Positions 12,136 through 23,800 of a stretch of DNA of 64,000 nt are shown one piece after another; positions within the stretch are counted from its first letter, which is position 1; the number at the start of each line of letters is the position of its first letter. This stretch comes from Lampris incognitus (Eukaryota; Chordata; Actinopteri; Lampriformes; Lampridae), in assembly GCF_029633865.1 (NCBI RefSeq), contig NC_079223.1:7602686-7666685 (forward strand), in the 5' to 3' direction. Below the pieces are notes generated by a model. It was not told the origin of the DNA, made no database searches, and was given only the letters and a program-made list of their open reading frames with translations. Position numbers and translations under genes: made by a program.

Positions 12136-12849
12136 CGGCCAGCTCTGCGCTTTACAATTACACAAGAACAAATCCAAACCCCTGATGAGAGGAAAATCCC
12201 TGACCCCCCCCCCCTTCATGTGTTGAGATCAACTACAGGAGGAAATATCAACGTCTCACATTAACAATCCGATGCAAAACAAAAACAGGCATTTCTAAAA
12301 TTTAACTAACCCCCTATGGAGTCAGTTTCACACGTCCAAACAGGGTCCCCCTCGCCCCCCATCTCCAAGAAATCCTCATAATAAAGGACGTAAAGGACAA
12401 GCTGACATGACCGGTGCCAGACGGAGGGGGCGCGATGCCTCCCGGGGAGGTGAACTGAAGTGACTCGTCTGCTTCTCCCGGGCGGTTTCTAGCCCCGCGG
12501 CGACCCTCCGAGTCGGTGCTGCCGTTTCCAAGCCCTCGTTCAGGACTCACGAATCAGAGGCAATTCGGGTTTTCTTAAAAACCGTAACGTTACAGGGCTG
12601 GTCCATAACAGAAGAGGGGGGGCAGTTAATAAAAAACGAGGCAGAGCACTTACATAAGAGAAACAATAAAGCGAAGTTAAACAATGATTGTAAACATGTA
12701 TCCGATTCACAGCTCACGCGCCCGGTTCAACAGTTTGTGCCCGCTTGAATCCTACTGATGCTGAACTCCCACTCGCATTCCAACGGGTCCTTCCGTTCCT
12801 GCGGAGGAAGATGGGCCCTTCTGCCGCCGACGGCAGTCATGTTTTATAC

Positions 12850-13350
12850 CCCACAGCCGCCTCGCTGGGACTACCCACCCCACAGCCGCCTCGCTGGGAC
12901 TACCCACCCCACAGCCGCCTCGATGGGACTACCCACCCCGCAGCCGCCTCGCTGGGACTACCCACCCCACAGCCACTACCCACCCCACAGCCGCCTCGCT
13001 GGGACTACCGACCCGACTGCCGCCTCGCTGGAACTACCCACCCCACAGCCGCCTCGCTGGGACTACCGACCCCACAGCCGCCTCGCTGGGACTACCGACC
13101 CGACTGCCGCCTCGCTGGGACTACCCACCCCACAGCCGCCTCGCTGGGACTACCCACCCCACAGCCGCCTCGCTGGGACTACCCACCCCACAACCGCCTC
13201 GCTGGGGCTACCGACCCCACAACCGCCTCGCTGGGGCTACCGACCCGTCTGCCGCCTCGCTGGGACTACCCACCCCACAACCGCCTCGCTGGGACTACCG
13301 ACCCCACAACCGCCTCGCTGGGACTACCGACCCGTCTGCTGCTGCCGGGC
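12850..13350. repeat. 29-bp GC-rich minisatellite, about 17 copies
   Basis: Tandem units of cagccgcctcgctgggacta plus cccacccca, with cgactgccgcc, cacaaccgcc and cgtctgccgcc variants. Two overlapping plus-strand frames are open through it (243 and 199 codons) and give a PRWDY / AGTTHPTAASLGLPTPQ repeat, but no flanking sequence supports a gene. Confidence 0.93.
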
Positions 13351-13739
13351 TGCGTAACAAGCCCGTGTGCCGCTGCCAAAAGGCTCGAACTTGCAAACAC
13401 AACAGCGCCGCAAGAGCAGCAGACATCCTGGCCAACATGTGCCGTTAAATCTCGCCACCGGCATCCAAGAGTTTGATTAAAATGGCAGATTGGGGAGGGG
13501 GGGGGGGCAAGTTAACAGGTTTTGTCGGCTCCGAAAACAAGACCCATTCAACTCTGCCGGGCTGCAACTTCCCTGTAGTCCAGAAGGAGAGCGGCTTTAA
13601 AACAAGCAAGCTGTTGCCCTGTTCAACACGCTCCCCGAACCCGAACCCGAACCCGACCAACACACACCTCGCAGTCACATCTCGCCCGCTGGGATTCGGA
13701 CCACCAACAACAACAACAAACAAGAGCAGGGCGGTGGAA

Positions 13740-14470
13740 GTGACCGAGCAGAAGTTGTGCTAGCTAGCTGCTGGGCGCCGCCGCACCGCCGCGCCGCGCC
13801 AGGCCTCGGCCCCTCGGCCCCGCTCCGCCGCACCGCTCCGCTCCGCCGCGGTGTCCGCTAGCCCAAGTCCACCGACTCCCTCCGCGCGGCTCTGGCTCGG
13901 GAGCGGCACCGCCGCGCTCCGGGTCGCTCGCGAGTCAAACTCTGGCTTCAACACGCGACCAGCACCAACACCAAAACAGCTTCTCGGCGTTACAACACCG
14001 GTAAGTGTCTCAACTCCCCACAACAACAAACAAACAAACAAACAAACAAACAAACAAACAAACAAACAAAGGAGGGTTTGGTGAAGGACGAAGCAGGACT
14101 CACGGGAGCTCGGCCCGCGGCCGCCGCCGCCGCCGGGGATGGGGTCATCTCTGCTCGTGCTACGGCGCGCGTCGGCGTGTCGGTGTCGACGGATTATCCT
14201 CAAAATGGCAGGAAGGCGGAACAGATTGGGGAGTTACGGCGTTATCTCAGCGTACCGCTTCCCGTCCTCCCCCCCGGTCCGTCCCCCGTCCGTCCCTCCG
14301 TCCGTCCTCCCCCTCCGTCCGTCCCCCGTCCGTGTGTCAACATGCCCTCTACACCTCCCTTTTTTCAGCTGCGCCGCGAGGCGCGCCGCGCGCACCCTCC
14401 ACGCTACGTAAACGGCGGTGGTTGTCGAAGCGATCGGCGGATTTCTGGTTTATTCTGGGACGTTTCTCTC
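13740..14470 (-). promoter_or_regulatory. CpG-rich block, candidate STON1 promoter and first exon
   Basis: A GC- and CpG-dense stretch (gccgccgcaccgccgcgccg and similar), interrupted by an (AAAC)n run at 14022-14069, lies upstream of STON1, which needs a non-coding exon on this side. On the minus strand gagctccc|gtgagtcctg at 14104/14103 is a good splice donor. A plus-strand donor (caccg|gtaagtg, near 14000) is also present, so a divergent transcript is possible. No transcript evidence is available. Confidence 0.35.
14022..14069. repeat. (AAAC)n microsatellite
   Basis: About 12 copies of a 4-base unit inside the CpG-rich block. Confidence 0.95.
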
Positions 14471-14496
14471 GTTTCCTCACAGTCTGCACACCCAGC

Positions 14497-14497
<1 letters not shown>

Positions 14498-14548
<51 letters not shown>
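14498..14548. repeat. (GT)n microsatellite
   Basis: About 24 GT units. Confidence 0.95.
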
Positions 14549-14549
<1 letters not shown>

Positions 14550-14670
14550 CTGTCATGATCTCGTAACTTTTAACACATTTGACCTACAGTAAAAGAGGCG
14601 GCAATACACTTTAATGGGTTGCAGAGTTCGATTATTGAATCGAACACTGCAATCGATTATTGATTTGGCT

Positions 14671-14738
14671 ATCTCTCTCTCTCTCTCTCTCTCTTGCTCT
14701 CTCTATGTATATGGAGTATACACACGCACGCACGCGCG

Positions 14739-14774
<36 letters not shown>

Positions 14775-14776
14775 GC
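14671..14776. repeat. (CT)n, CA-rich and (TA)n compound microsatellite
   Basis: CT repeat at 14671-14701, a CA/CG-rich stretch, then about 16 TA units to 14775. Confidence 0.9.
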
Positions 14777-14865
14777 GGTTTTTCCCCCGAAACCGTCAAT
14801 GGTGTTGAGTGCTCAACTAATGAGGAGCGGAATATCAACACGGATACATGAAAAAGGTTTTATTA

Positions 14866-15108
14866 TTGTAGCAAATTCGGGGGACAACGCAACCACAGGA
14901 ACTGCCGCGGCCGGGACGCGAACCCGTATCGCCCGCATCGCAGGAGACATCGCTAACCAGAGGGTCCGACCTGTTAGTCAAGGACCAACGTGTCTACTTA
15001 TCCATGGCCGTTACGCTACCCCGCTTCAGCGTGTCAGCTCCCTCACGCCTCTGGGCGCACGCGCTTCCAATGACCTCACGGTCTCACCATCCCACTTCTG
15101 ACACCAAT
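14866..15108 (-). mobile_element. tRNA-like short element (second SINE-like family)
   Basis: Starts tgtagcaaattcggggg. On the minus strand it contains GGGTTCGCGTCCCGGC, which fits a pol III B box, and ctaacaggtcggaccct. The same blocks occur in the opposite orientation at 54595-54712, so this is a dispersed tRNA-like family rather than a functional tRNA gene. Confidence 0.6.
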
Positions 15109-15228
15109 GTAGCGAATTCGGGGGGGGGGGTTAGTCCGGGAGACGTCGCCACAGCCGGGACGCGAACCCGTGTCTCCCCTGTGGCGATGGTCTCCCAGAC
15201 TGCCCCCCCCCCCGAATTTGCTACAATA
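15109..15228. mobile_element. 120-bp inverted-repeat hairpin related to the tRNA-like family
   Basis: About 44-bp arms (gtagcgaattcggggg ... gtcgccacag and ctgtggcgatgg ... ccgaatttgctac) are inverted copies around a short loop holding ccgggacgcgaacccg, the B-box-like part of the neighbouring element. Confidence 0.7.
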
Positions 15229-15297
15229 GATAGATAGAGCGAGAGAGCGAGAGAACTATATAATTCGCTGCTATATAATTCGCTATAGTATATATAT

Positions 15298-15740
15298 ATA
15301 TTTTTGGGAGGGTATTTTCCCCCATTTTTCTCCCCAAATGTACTTGGCCAATTGCCCCACTCTTCCAAGCCATCCCGGTCACTGCTCTCCCCCCATGCCG
15401 AGCCGGAGAGGGCTACAGACTACCACATGTCTCCTCCCATACGTGTGGAGTCGCTTCTTTTCACCTGACAGTGAGGAGTTTCACCAGGGGGACGTAGCGC
15501 GTGGGACGATCACGCTATTACCCCCAGTTCCCCCTCTCCCCCCGAACAGGTGCCCCTACCGACCACAGGAGGCGCTAGTGCAGCGACCAGGACACATACC
15601 CAGATCCGGCTTCCCACCCGCAGACACGGCCAATTGTGTCTGTAGGGACGCCCGACCAAGCCGGAGGTAACACCGGGATTCGAACCGACGATCCCCGTGT
15701 TGGTAGGCAACAGAACAGACCGCCACGCCACCCGGACGCC
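15298..15740 (-). mobile_element. tRNA-derived SINE, copy 1
   Basis: Read on the minus strand it starts with a tRNA-like head (ggcgtccgggtggcgtggcg, then a GGTTCGAATCCC-type B box). It continues through a body with gtagggacgccc, a ccctggtgaaactcctcac block and a ggaggagacatgtgg block, and ends in ttttt-rich sequence near 15298. Three further copies at 18098-18498, 29458-29860 and 56458-56906 share the same order and length. The SINE family is clear but I do not name it. Confidence 0.85.
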
Positions 15741-16199
15741 CATCTCCATCTCTATATTGTGACTGATGGAAGTTCTCCACTGACGGACAACATCCGTGAT
15801 GCTGATGTAAACCTTTACATGCTGATGTAAACCCCGTTGCAACAATACAACACACCGGATCGAAACCTGCCATCATCCCCCAAACTGACTGACAGGTCTC
15901 GTAACACAAGTACTACACAACCACTAAATCCGAGTTTGTGATGTTTGCTGATGCTCTAAATGGTTTGTTTACATCTGCGATGGTTGTAAACACTGGAGTA
16001 AAACAGTTTTCAACCACCATCGACCGAAAAAGACAGGAAATGCTTATTTTAAAATCGATAACGCAAGCTCTTCAGGTATGTATGTAAATATACCTCGAGC
16101 TCATCTGGTCAAATAAATCACAGACTGGCCCCTTGATTTGAGGTATTGTCAGTCGATATTAAGGGGCCCGTGACACTGCAAGGTAATGAACATGCACTC

Positions 16200-16600
16200 A
16201 AACGTTCAAAACTGAGCAAGCTCTTTATTACTTTCACATATTAATGTGCTTTGAATACATTGTGATGAGACACATGACTTTTAATAGGTTCTAGCGGGGT
16301 TTTGGTAAACCTTTGGAATGATCATTAAAAAGATTCCCTGGCAGATGAAGCACGGAGTTTCAACAACTCGTCCCAGACAACAGATTCAGTTGGAGCTAGA
16401 CTGCCTCTGGTGTATTGTAAACTGTGACCTGCACTCTAGGCAGATTACATGGTCTATACTGTACACCTTTAAACATACAATTACAGTATACTGCACCCCA
16501 CCATGACAATTCCTAGTGATCCCAGGGTCTCTAACACAGTGGTACTTAACCATGTGCCACTGAGAAGCCATATGTATGTGGTGGTTTTCATAACTACCCA

Positions 16601-16642
<42 letters not shown>

Positions 16643-17808
16643 GCAGCTCGCCGGGGAACATGATAGGGTACATCTCTGACACCCTAGACATAGTTGTTTG
16701 GATTCATGTGCTGTATCATCTTGAGGAGAACAGACACTTGCAACCTCAGAATAAATGTCTTTGTTTGTATATTCCTTTTAAAATTAGACAGCACAATAAT
16801 GTATATCAAGATTTCCAAGAAGTGTATATTCACATTAACCCTTTTAATCCATACACGACCGAACATGAATTTAGAGACTACCGTGGTATACACAAAGTAT
16901 TCTAAATGCACATCCATAACATACTTTGGTGATAAACGCGCTAACGTTACAGTGCATGTTCACAGGCAGATAGGTAACATGTTATGAGCTCTACCTTGTC
17001 CATCCTACCATACGCTCTCTGTAAATGGTGATAAACTGCTTAAGGGAAGCCCTCTTGCACCTTCAGATCACAGAAATGATAAAAAATGAGGAATGAATTC
17101 AAGTGTCAATTGATCGGTGATTCAGTTGGAAAGCCCTTCTTTACAGAAGCTTTTGGAGCAAGTGTAAGAATCTATATAGGCCCTTGAAACTGCCCACATG
17201 TTCTCCATTAAAAAAAATTTTTTTTTTTAATGTTCTAAAGCCTGGTGCAAAATCACACAATTACACAAACACATTCTCTTGTATAATAACAAACACACTC
17301 TCTGCCACACCACATTTACTCTGATGGCATCTTTCCACAGAATAGCTGTACGAATGCACTCCGTTTTTCTTTTCGTTTGTTTTTGTCAGTCACACATACA
17401 TCTAACAGAGCGTTACACCCACTAATCAACAGGGTTCGGTCTTCAAATTATGACCTCAGTATGTAAGTATTACTGAGGGTTTGACTGTTCATCTGCCTGT
17501 CTCTCGAGAGGAAAATGTTATCTTTCTCCCACCCTGTATGGCCAAAAGCAGCTCCTTCCTTCGATTCAGGAAGCAATTTACAAATAATGTCATAAATGGT
17601 GTCGTAACAAGGAGAAAAAAGAAAAGAGGCTTCCCCCTGTCAGAGACATGTTAGCTTTCTCTATAACCCCTGTGAAGAAGATATCTGTGTCTGGCAGATT
17701 CCCCAGCCTGCTGTGGTGGCGATGGTGGTGGTTACAGGGCGGCTCCACAGTCTGTCTTCCACTCAAGCTGTCCTTGAGATGCCAGATGAAGCCGGTTACA
17801 CGAGAACC
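16200..17808 (-). other. PPP1R21: Probable PPP1R21 3' UTR and 3' flank
   Basis: Starts directly after the PPP1R21 stop codon. The first well-placed minus-strand AATAAA (16224-16229) lies about 1.6 kb downstream. A (CA)n microsatellite is at 16602-16639. No other gene was recognised. The 3' end is an inference. Confidence 0.4.
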
Positions 17809-20800
17809 CTAGCGGCCTTTGTTTTTTTTGGCATTTCCCTAAAGAAAGCAGAGGTGATCAGGGCTCCTCATCAACTATTGCAACCCTTGAAATAAAAACA
17901 TAAAAAAAGAAACAACACACAAACAGTAGTTAAAGAGGCAATCTCAAAGAGTCCTGTTGTTTTTTTTTGCATACACTTCCCAGGAGTCATTTCAAAACAA
18001 CAGCCGAACTCGGAGCATTTGTTCTGCCTGTCCCCTCTGGTGGACCGCCTGCTTCTGGGTGACAGAAAACACATCACTACCTCTACAAGGCTTGTGATCC
18101 CCCCCCCTTTTTCTCCCCAGTTGTACTTGGCCAATTACCCTATTTTCCGAGCTGCAGACTGCCGGGCTGCAGACTACCACATGCCTCCTCCTATACATGA
18201 GGAGTCACCAGCCGCTTCTTTTCACCTGACAGTGAGGAGTTTCACCAGGGGGACGTAGCACGTGGGAGGATCACGCTATTTCCCCCAGTCCCCCCCCCCC
18301 AAACAGGCGCCCCCAACCAACCAGAGGAGGCGCTAGTGCAGCGACCAGGACACATACCCACATCCGGCTTCCTACCCGCAGACACGGCCAATTGTGTCTG
18401 TAGGGACACCCGACCAAGCCAGAGGTAACACGGGGATTCGAACTGGCGATCCCCGTGTTGGTAGGCAACGGAATAGACCGCTACGCTACCTGGACGCCCC
18501 CACGACGCTTGAGATTTTTGGTGGCAGTTTCTCCAAACATACGTTTATATTTCTCCACATTATTGCAGTTGCCTTCGTCAGTGGCTGATGGTCTGGATCG
18601 TCATTGTGTGACCTCGTTCTGTGAAAGACAGTCACTTAACGAACACTTATCTAAGTGAGAATCTTCTAGATTGCCCCTTTAAAGAACTGTTCCATTCCCA
18701 TACTACCGCAATCGATGCAAGCCAAGTGTAGATAGCGCAGACTGTTTTTTTCCCCTACATTTTGAGCTTTAAAGCCTATATAACAGGAGAGGATTATTTC
18801 AGGGCTAGGACAGAAAATCATTACCCTCAGATCACCAACATTCTCTTCTACCTCTGCCCAGTTGGTGTGCGTACACACACACACACACACACACACATCT
18901 TCTCACTCTGGGAACCTTTTCTTAATGACTTTTTCATGTGGCTGTGGCGGATGCTTTACCCATCAGACCAGGCAGCAACTCCACTGTCATCTCCGACCTC
19001 CCTCCTCAACACCAAACTGAAGCAAACTTTAAGAAAGGTAACCTGTGTCAAACCCAAAACCCGACATGACCCCTCAAACTACCAAAAGCTCCTAGCAGCA
19101 TTCACTAAAATGTGTCTTTAATTAGACAGAGGACTGATATTACGTGACGTAATTCTTTCTTAACTAACCACACCTGTACTTGTGTTACAGCGTCTTGTGA
19201 AAGCTGTAAAACACATTCCATGCAGAAATTAAACTTGAAAATGATATCAGAATAATAAAACTTTGCTTTAAAAGGAAAAATCCCATCTTGGAGATGCAAT
19301 TTCAATGAAGTACTCGTGATGGAGATGTGTCTCGGAGCTGTACCTTGCTGCCCAGTCTGAGCGTGTCGATCTCCTCCCTCTGCTTACTCAGCGTCTCATT
19401 CATGCTACACAGGTGGTCACTCATCATGCTGAGCTGATCTTCATAGCTCCTCTTTGTTGTGGCCAGCTCATCCTGTAAGGGAGATGGTTATGGTCAGACT
19501 CTCCATGGGACTTGAACAGTTGTTTGAGGGGACTGGTTTCTTCATTTGGTCTTCGGGTTGCACAGGGCTGTGACTGAGTGAGTACTGTACCTGTAAGCGT
19601 GTGATGTTCTGGTTGGCCAATTTGACCTCCTCACTTAGAGTCTCCCGTGATTTTTCAGCAATGGCCAAACGTTTGGCCAGTGCTCGGCACTACAAAGTAA
19701 AATAGCAGAAAAACAAGAGTGCTCTTCCTAAATAATTATTATGGATATAAAGCACAGGATAATGCAGATCGCTTTCAAAAAATGTTAGTATCACTGCTTT
19801 GGGATATCAGTGCATTTGCAGAGGTGCAATGATAAAATTCAAAGCAACTACAAGCATATAAGACACGGTTTTACCAGCTTAGAAACTGACTCAAGAACAG
19901 ATGCACACCTCTTGGTATGACACTTGACGCAGATGACTGATATTCACCAATTATTCACATCTCAACGGGATGCCTTTGGCTCAGATCGCTATTCTCATCC
20001 AGCCTCACAAATAGATACGACTAAAAATACTTGGTTGGAAGAGCAGGTTCCCTGCTATCACCATACATGTAGCTGCAGCGAAGAGCAGCGCAGGCAATAG
20101 GAGGAAGAAGTAGGAAGAAGTAGGGACAAAGAACCATACAGTATTTACATGTGGTGCCGTTTCCATGGCCACCGATGTCTGAATCTATAGAAGCTGCAGA
20201 CAAAAATAGCCGTGGGATGATTAAGAAAAGGAAGACATGAAGGAAGAGGTCAGGCGACGTGCTCTCAGTTGAATGGATCAGAGCCTTCTAACTACAGGGC
20301 CCGTGTGAGTTTCCATACACCTTACCAGATGACACGCAGTGATGAAGAGGTTACATCTGCTCTGACATGGTTGTGGTCTCACAGCGTGACAAGGTGTAGC
20401 AGCTGGGACCGGTCGTGTAAGGGTCTCACCTCGGAATGGAAGTGCACGGCCTTGCTGTCAGAAACCTGGAGCTGAGTGGTGAGCTCTCCCACTCTGGCCA
20501 TGTAGTGAGTCTTTATCAGCTGCTCCCTGGACTCTTCATCTCCCACCTGCACACACAGACGCAACATGCAGCGACACGACGTCGGCGTTTTGCCCTTCAG
20601 CAGCAGTTTGGATTTAAATGCTTATTTTGCACGTTTGATTATTTTAGCGAAATGCTGAAACTTACATGTTCACTGGTAGGTGTTGTGGACAACATACCAA
20701 CCTGGTGGCACCAATACAAAACAGAAACAAAAAAAGAAGTCAATAACTTAGACACAGACCAGGGGTTGTAAAGTCCACAACAACCCTGAAGCACTATTAA

Positions 20801-23800
20801 GCACAGCAGGGCTCTAACATTGCCCCAACAAGCCCTGCAAGACATAACAGTAAGAGCAAGCAAACAGCTACTTAAGTTTGAAATGGATGGCGGGGGGGAG
20901 GGGGGGGTCTGATGACTACTCAGGCAAACAGCTCTCGAGTGCAAACACATCCTGAGCTCCGTAATGAAACCGTGTTACATAAACAGTATTCTTCCATTCT
21001 GCTACATCAGCACATTTAAAGTTCAGGTTTTATTAAGGAAAACGATGCCCTGTGTGGGAGCAGCAGGGGAGACTGATGACAGTCCCTTTCTTAAAGGATA
21101 ATTCTGGGGGGGGGTTTTACATCCTGGGTGTTATGTTTGTAGCGTTTGCCGTCGTGCATATTGGTTATGATGATATAATTCTAAACACCAACTTCATTGT
21201 GGAGATTTTTGACATAAACAGCACCACCAGACACAGCTTTACAAGTCGGACATGTTTCGACAAGTCCAGTTTAACCCAATTATCCTCATACTAGCTAGAT
21301 AAATATCCAGCCACTGCAGCGGGTTTACTAGGATTTTGGATTTCACCCTACAGTTTATGTAAAGGTGAGCCACATACTACACAATAAAAAAAAAAAACTG
21401 TGTGCGTGCAAATGGGTTGGTTGAACCAGGGTGTAGCTCAACAGTGCGACTGTCCATTAAAACTCGCATTTCAGGTAATAACATTTAACTTTCGCTGTTG
21501 TTTCACTTCCAAAAATGTGGTGAAGAAAACCGGGTTGAACTGGACTTGTTGAAACATGTCTGACACTTCTGTTCCTTGACCCTAAAAGACACCGCTGTAA
21601 AGCTGTGTCTATTTGTGACAGGATGTGCGAGTATTTTTAACAGACACCGTTTCTTTCAGACTCTCAAACTACAGAGAGTCCAGTCTGAATGAATTAATTT
21701 AATCCACTTTTTTACAGTGATAATTTCCTGGCCCACAAACTGTCCCTGCCACATGTCTTCTGGCACACAGACACAGACAAAGATGGTAGCTGAGGGCTCA
21801 TTTTTTAAAACATGATTAAAAACAACAAAAGCGCCAAGTTATTTAGCAAGACATCTATAGAGTCTGGAGAGTCGGATAGTTCAACATCACATTCTCTCCC
21901 CGTTTCTGTGGATGCTGTGTAACGTTAGTTAATGGGGCTCCTTCAGGGCAGCTAGTCCGCATCCCACTCCACCACAACGATGAACTAAGCCCCGCATGTC
22001 ACAACTCAACTTAATTATATGTCTTGAATACGTTTTTAGTGGTTTTCTTTCTGAGTGATCGACTGGCTGATCCAGTAGCTCGCCCTGATTCAGCCAGCGA
22101 TTGAACTTCTGAGCTCTCAGTTCATTCATTCACTTCACTGACAGATTTCATAAAACACCTGTGGAATCAAAGAGCATTTGGCACTGAACAAGTTTAAAAA
22201 TGTGTGAGTTATTGAGTGATTATTATCGGAGAACAGACAGACTATCACAAAGGCAGGCATGCTCGAGGCTCATGCTCATTCGTTGCCGTTCTCAAATCTC
22301 TCAGATTGGTAGGACGTGTTGCCTTCCAGAGTCTGCTGCTTTTGGTTTGTGGCGAGATCTGCTGTGAATCTGGTTGAACGTTAAACATGTTCACATGCCA
22401 GTTGATTCAACTCACACAAAAGAGTTGGTTTTTCTGAACAATTAATTTGTGAATCGCACATTACTACAATTTACAATTTCATTTAGAAGACGCTTTTATC
22501 CAAAGCGACGAACATCTGAGAGTTAATACAACACACGCAAGGATCTAGTCAGGAGGCAACAATGCAAGTAAGTGTAAAAAAAAAAATAATAAAAAAAACT
22601 AGGTTCAAGTCCAATGGGACATACACTCACTGGCCACTTTATTAGGTACACCTTGCTAGTACCGGGTTGGACCCCCTTTTGCCTTCAGAACTGCCTTAAT
22701 CCTTCGTGGCATAGATTCAACAAGGTACTGGAAACATTCCTCAGAGAGTTTGGTCCATATTGACATGATAGCATCACGCAGTTGCTGCAGATTTGTCAGC
22801 TGCACATCCATGATGCGAATCTCCCGGTCCACCACATCCCAAAGGTGCTCTATTGGATTGAGATCTGGTGACTGTGGAGGCCATTTGAGTACAGTGAACT
22901 CATTGTCATGTTCAAGAAACCAGTCTGAGATGATTCGAGCTTTATGACATGGCGCGTTATCCTGCTGGAAGTAGCCGTCAGAAGATGGGAACACTGTGGT
23001 CATTAAGGGATGGACATGGTCAGCAACAATACTCAGGTAGGCTGTGGCGTTGACACGATGCTCAATTGGTACTAAGGGGCCCAAAGTGTGCCAAGAAAAT
23101 ATCCCCCACACCATTACACCACCACCAGCAGCCTGAACCGTTGATACAAGGCAGGATTGACGCCAAATTCTGACCCTACCATCCGAATGTCGCAGCAGAA
23201 ATCGAGACTCATCAGACCAGGCAACGTTTTTCCAATCTTCTATTGTCAAATTTTGGTGAGCCTGTGTGAATTGTAGCCTCAGTTTCCTGTTCTTAGCTGA
23301 CAGGAGGGGCACCCGGTGTGGTCTTCTGCTGCTGTAGCCCATCTGCCTCAAGGTTTGACATGTTGTGCGTTCAGAGATGCTCTTCTGCATACCTCGGTTG
23401 TAATGAGTGGTTATTTGAGTTACTGTTGCCTTTCTATCAGCTCGAACCAGTCTGGCCATTCTCCTCTGACCTCTGGCATCAACAAGGCATTTTCGCCCAC
23501 AGAACTGCCGCTCACTGGATATTTTCTCTTTTTCGGACCATTCTCTGTAAACCCTAGAGATGGTTGTGCGTGAAAATCCCAGCAGATCAGCAGTTTCTGA
23601 AATACTCAGACCAGCCCGTCTGGCACCAACAACCATGCCACGTTCAAAGTCACTTAAATCACCTTTCTTCCCCATTCTGATGCTCGGTTTGAACTGCAGC
23701 AGATCGTCTTGACCATGTCTACATGCCTAAATGCATTGAGTTGCTGCCACGTGATTGGCTGATTAGAAATTTGTGTTAACGAGCAGTTGGACAGGTGTGC

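Noticed and set aside
12745-13476. 243- and 199-codon Pro/His-rich plus frames
   Set aside because: Product of the 29-bp minisatellite; two overlapping frames are equally open and the flanks encode nothing recognisable.
14866-15740. tRNA genes suggested by B-box sequences
   Set aside because: Acceptor and anticodon stems do not pair and the sequences belong to repeated SINE-like elements.
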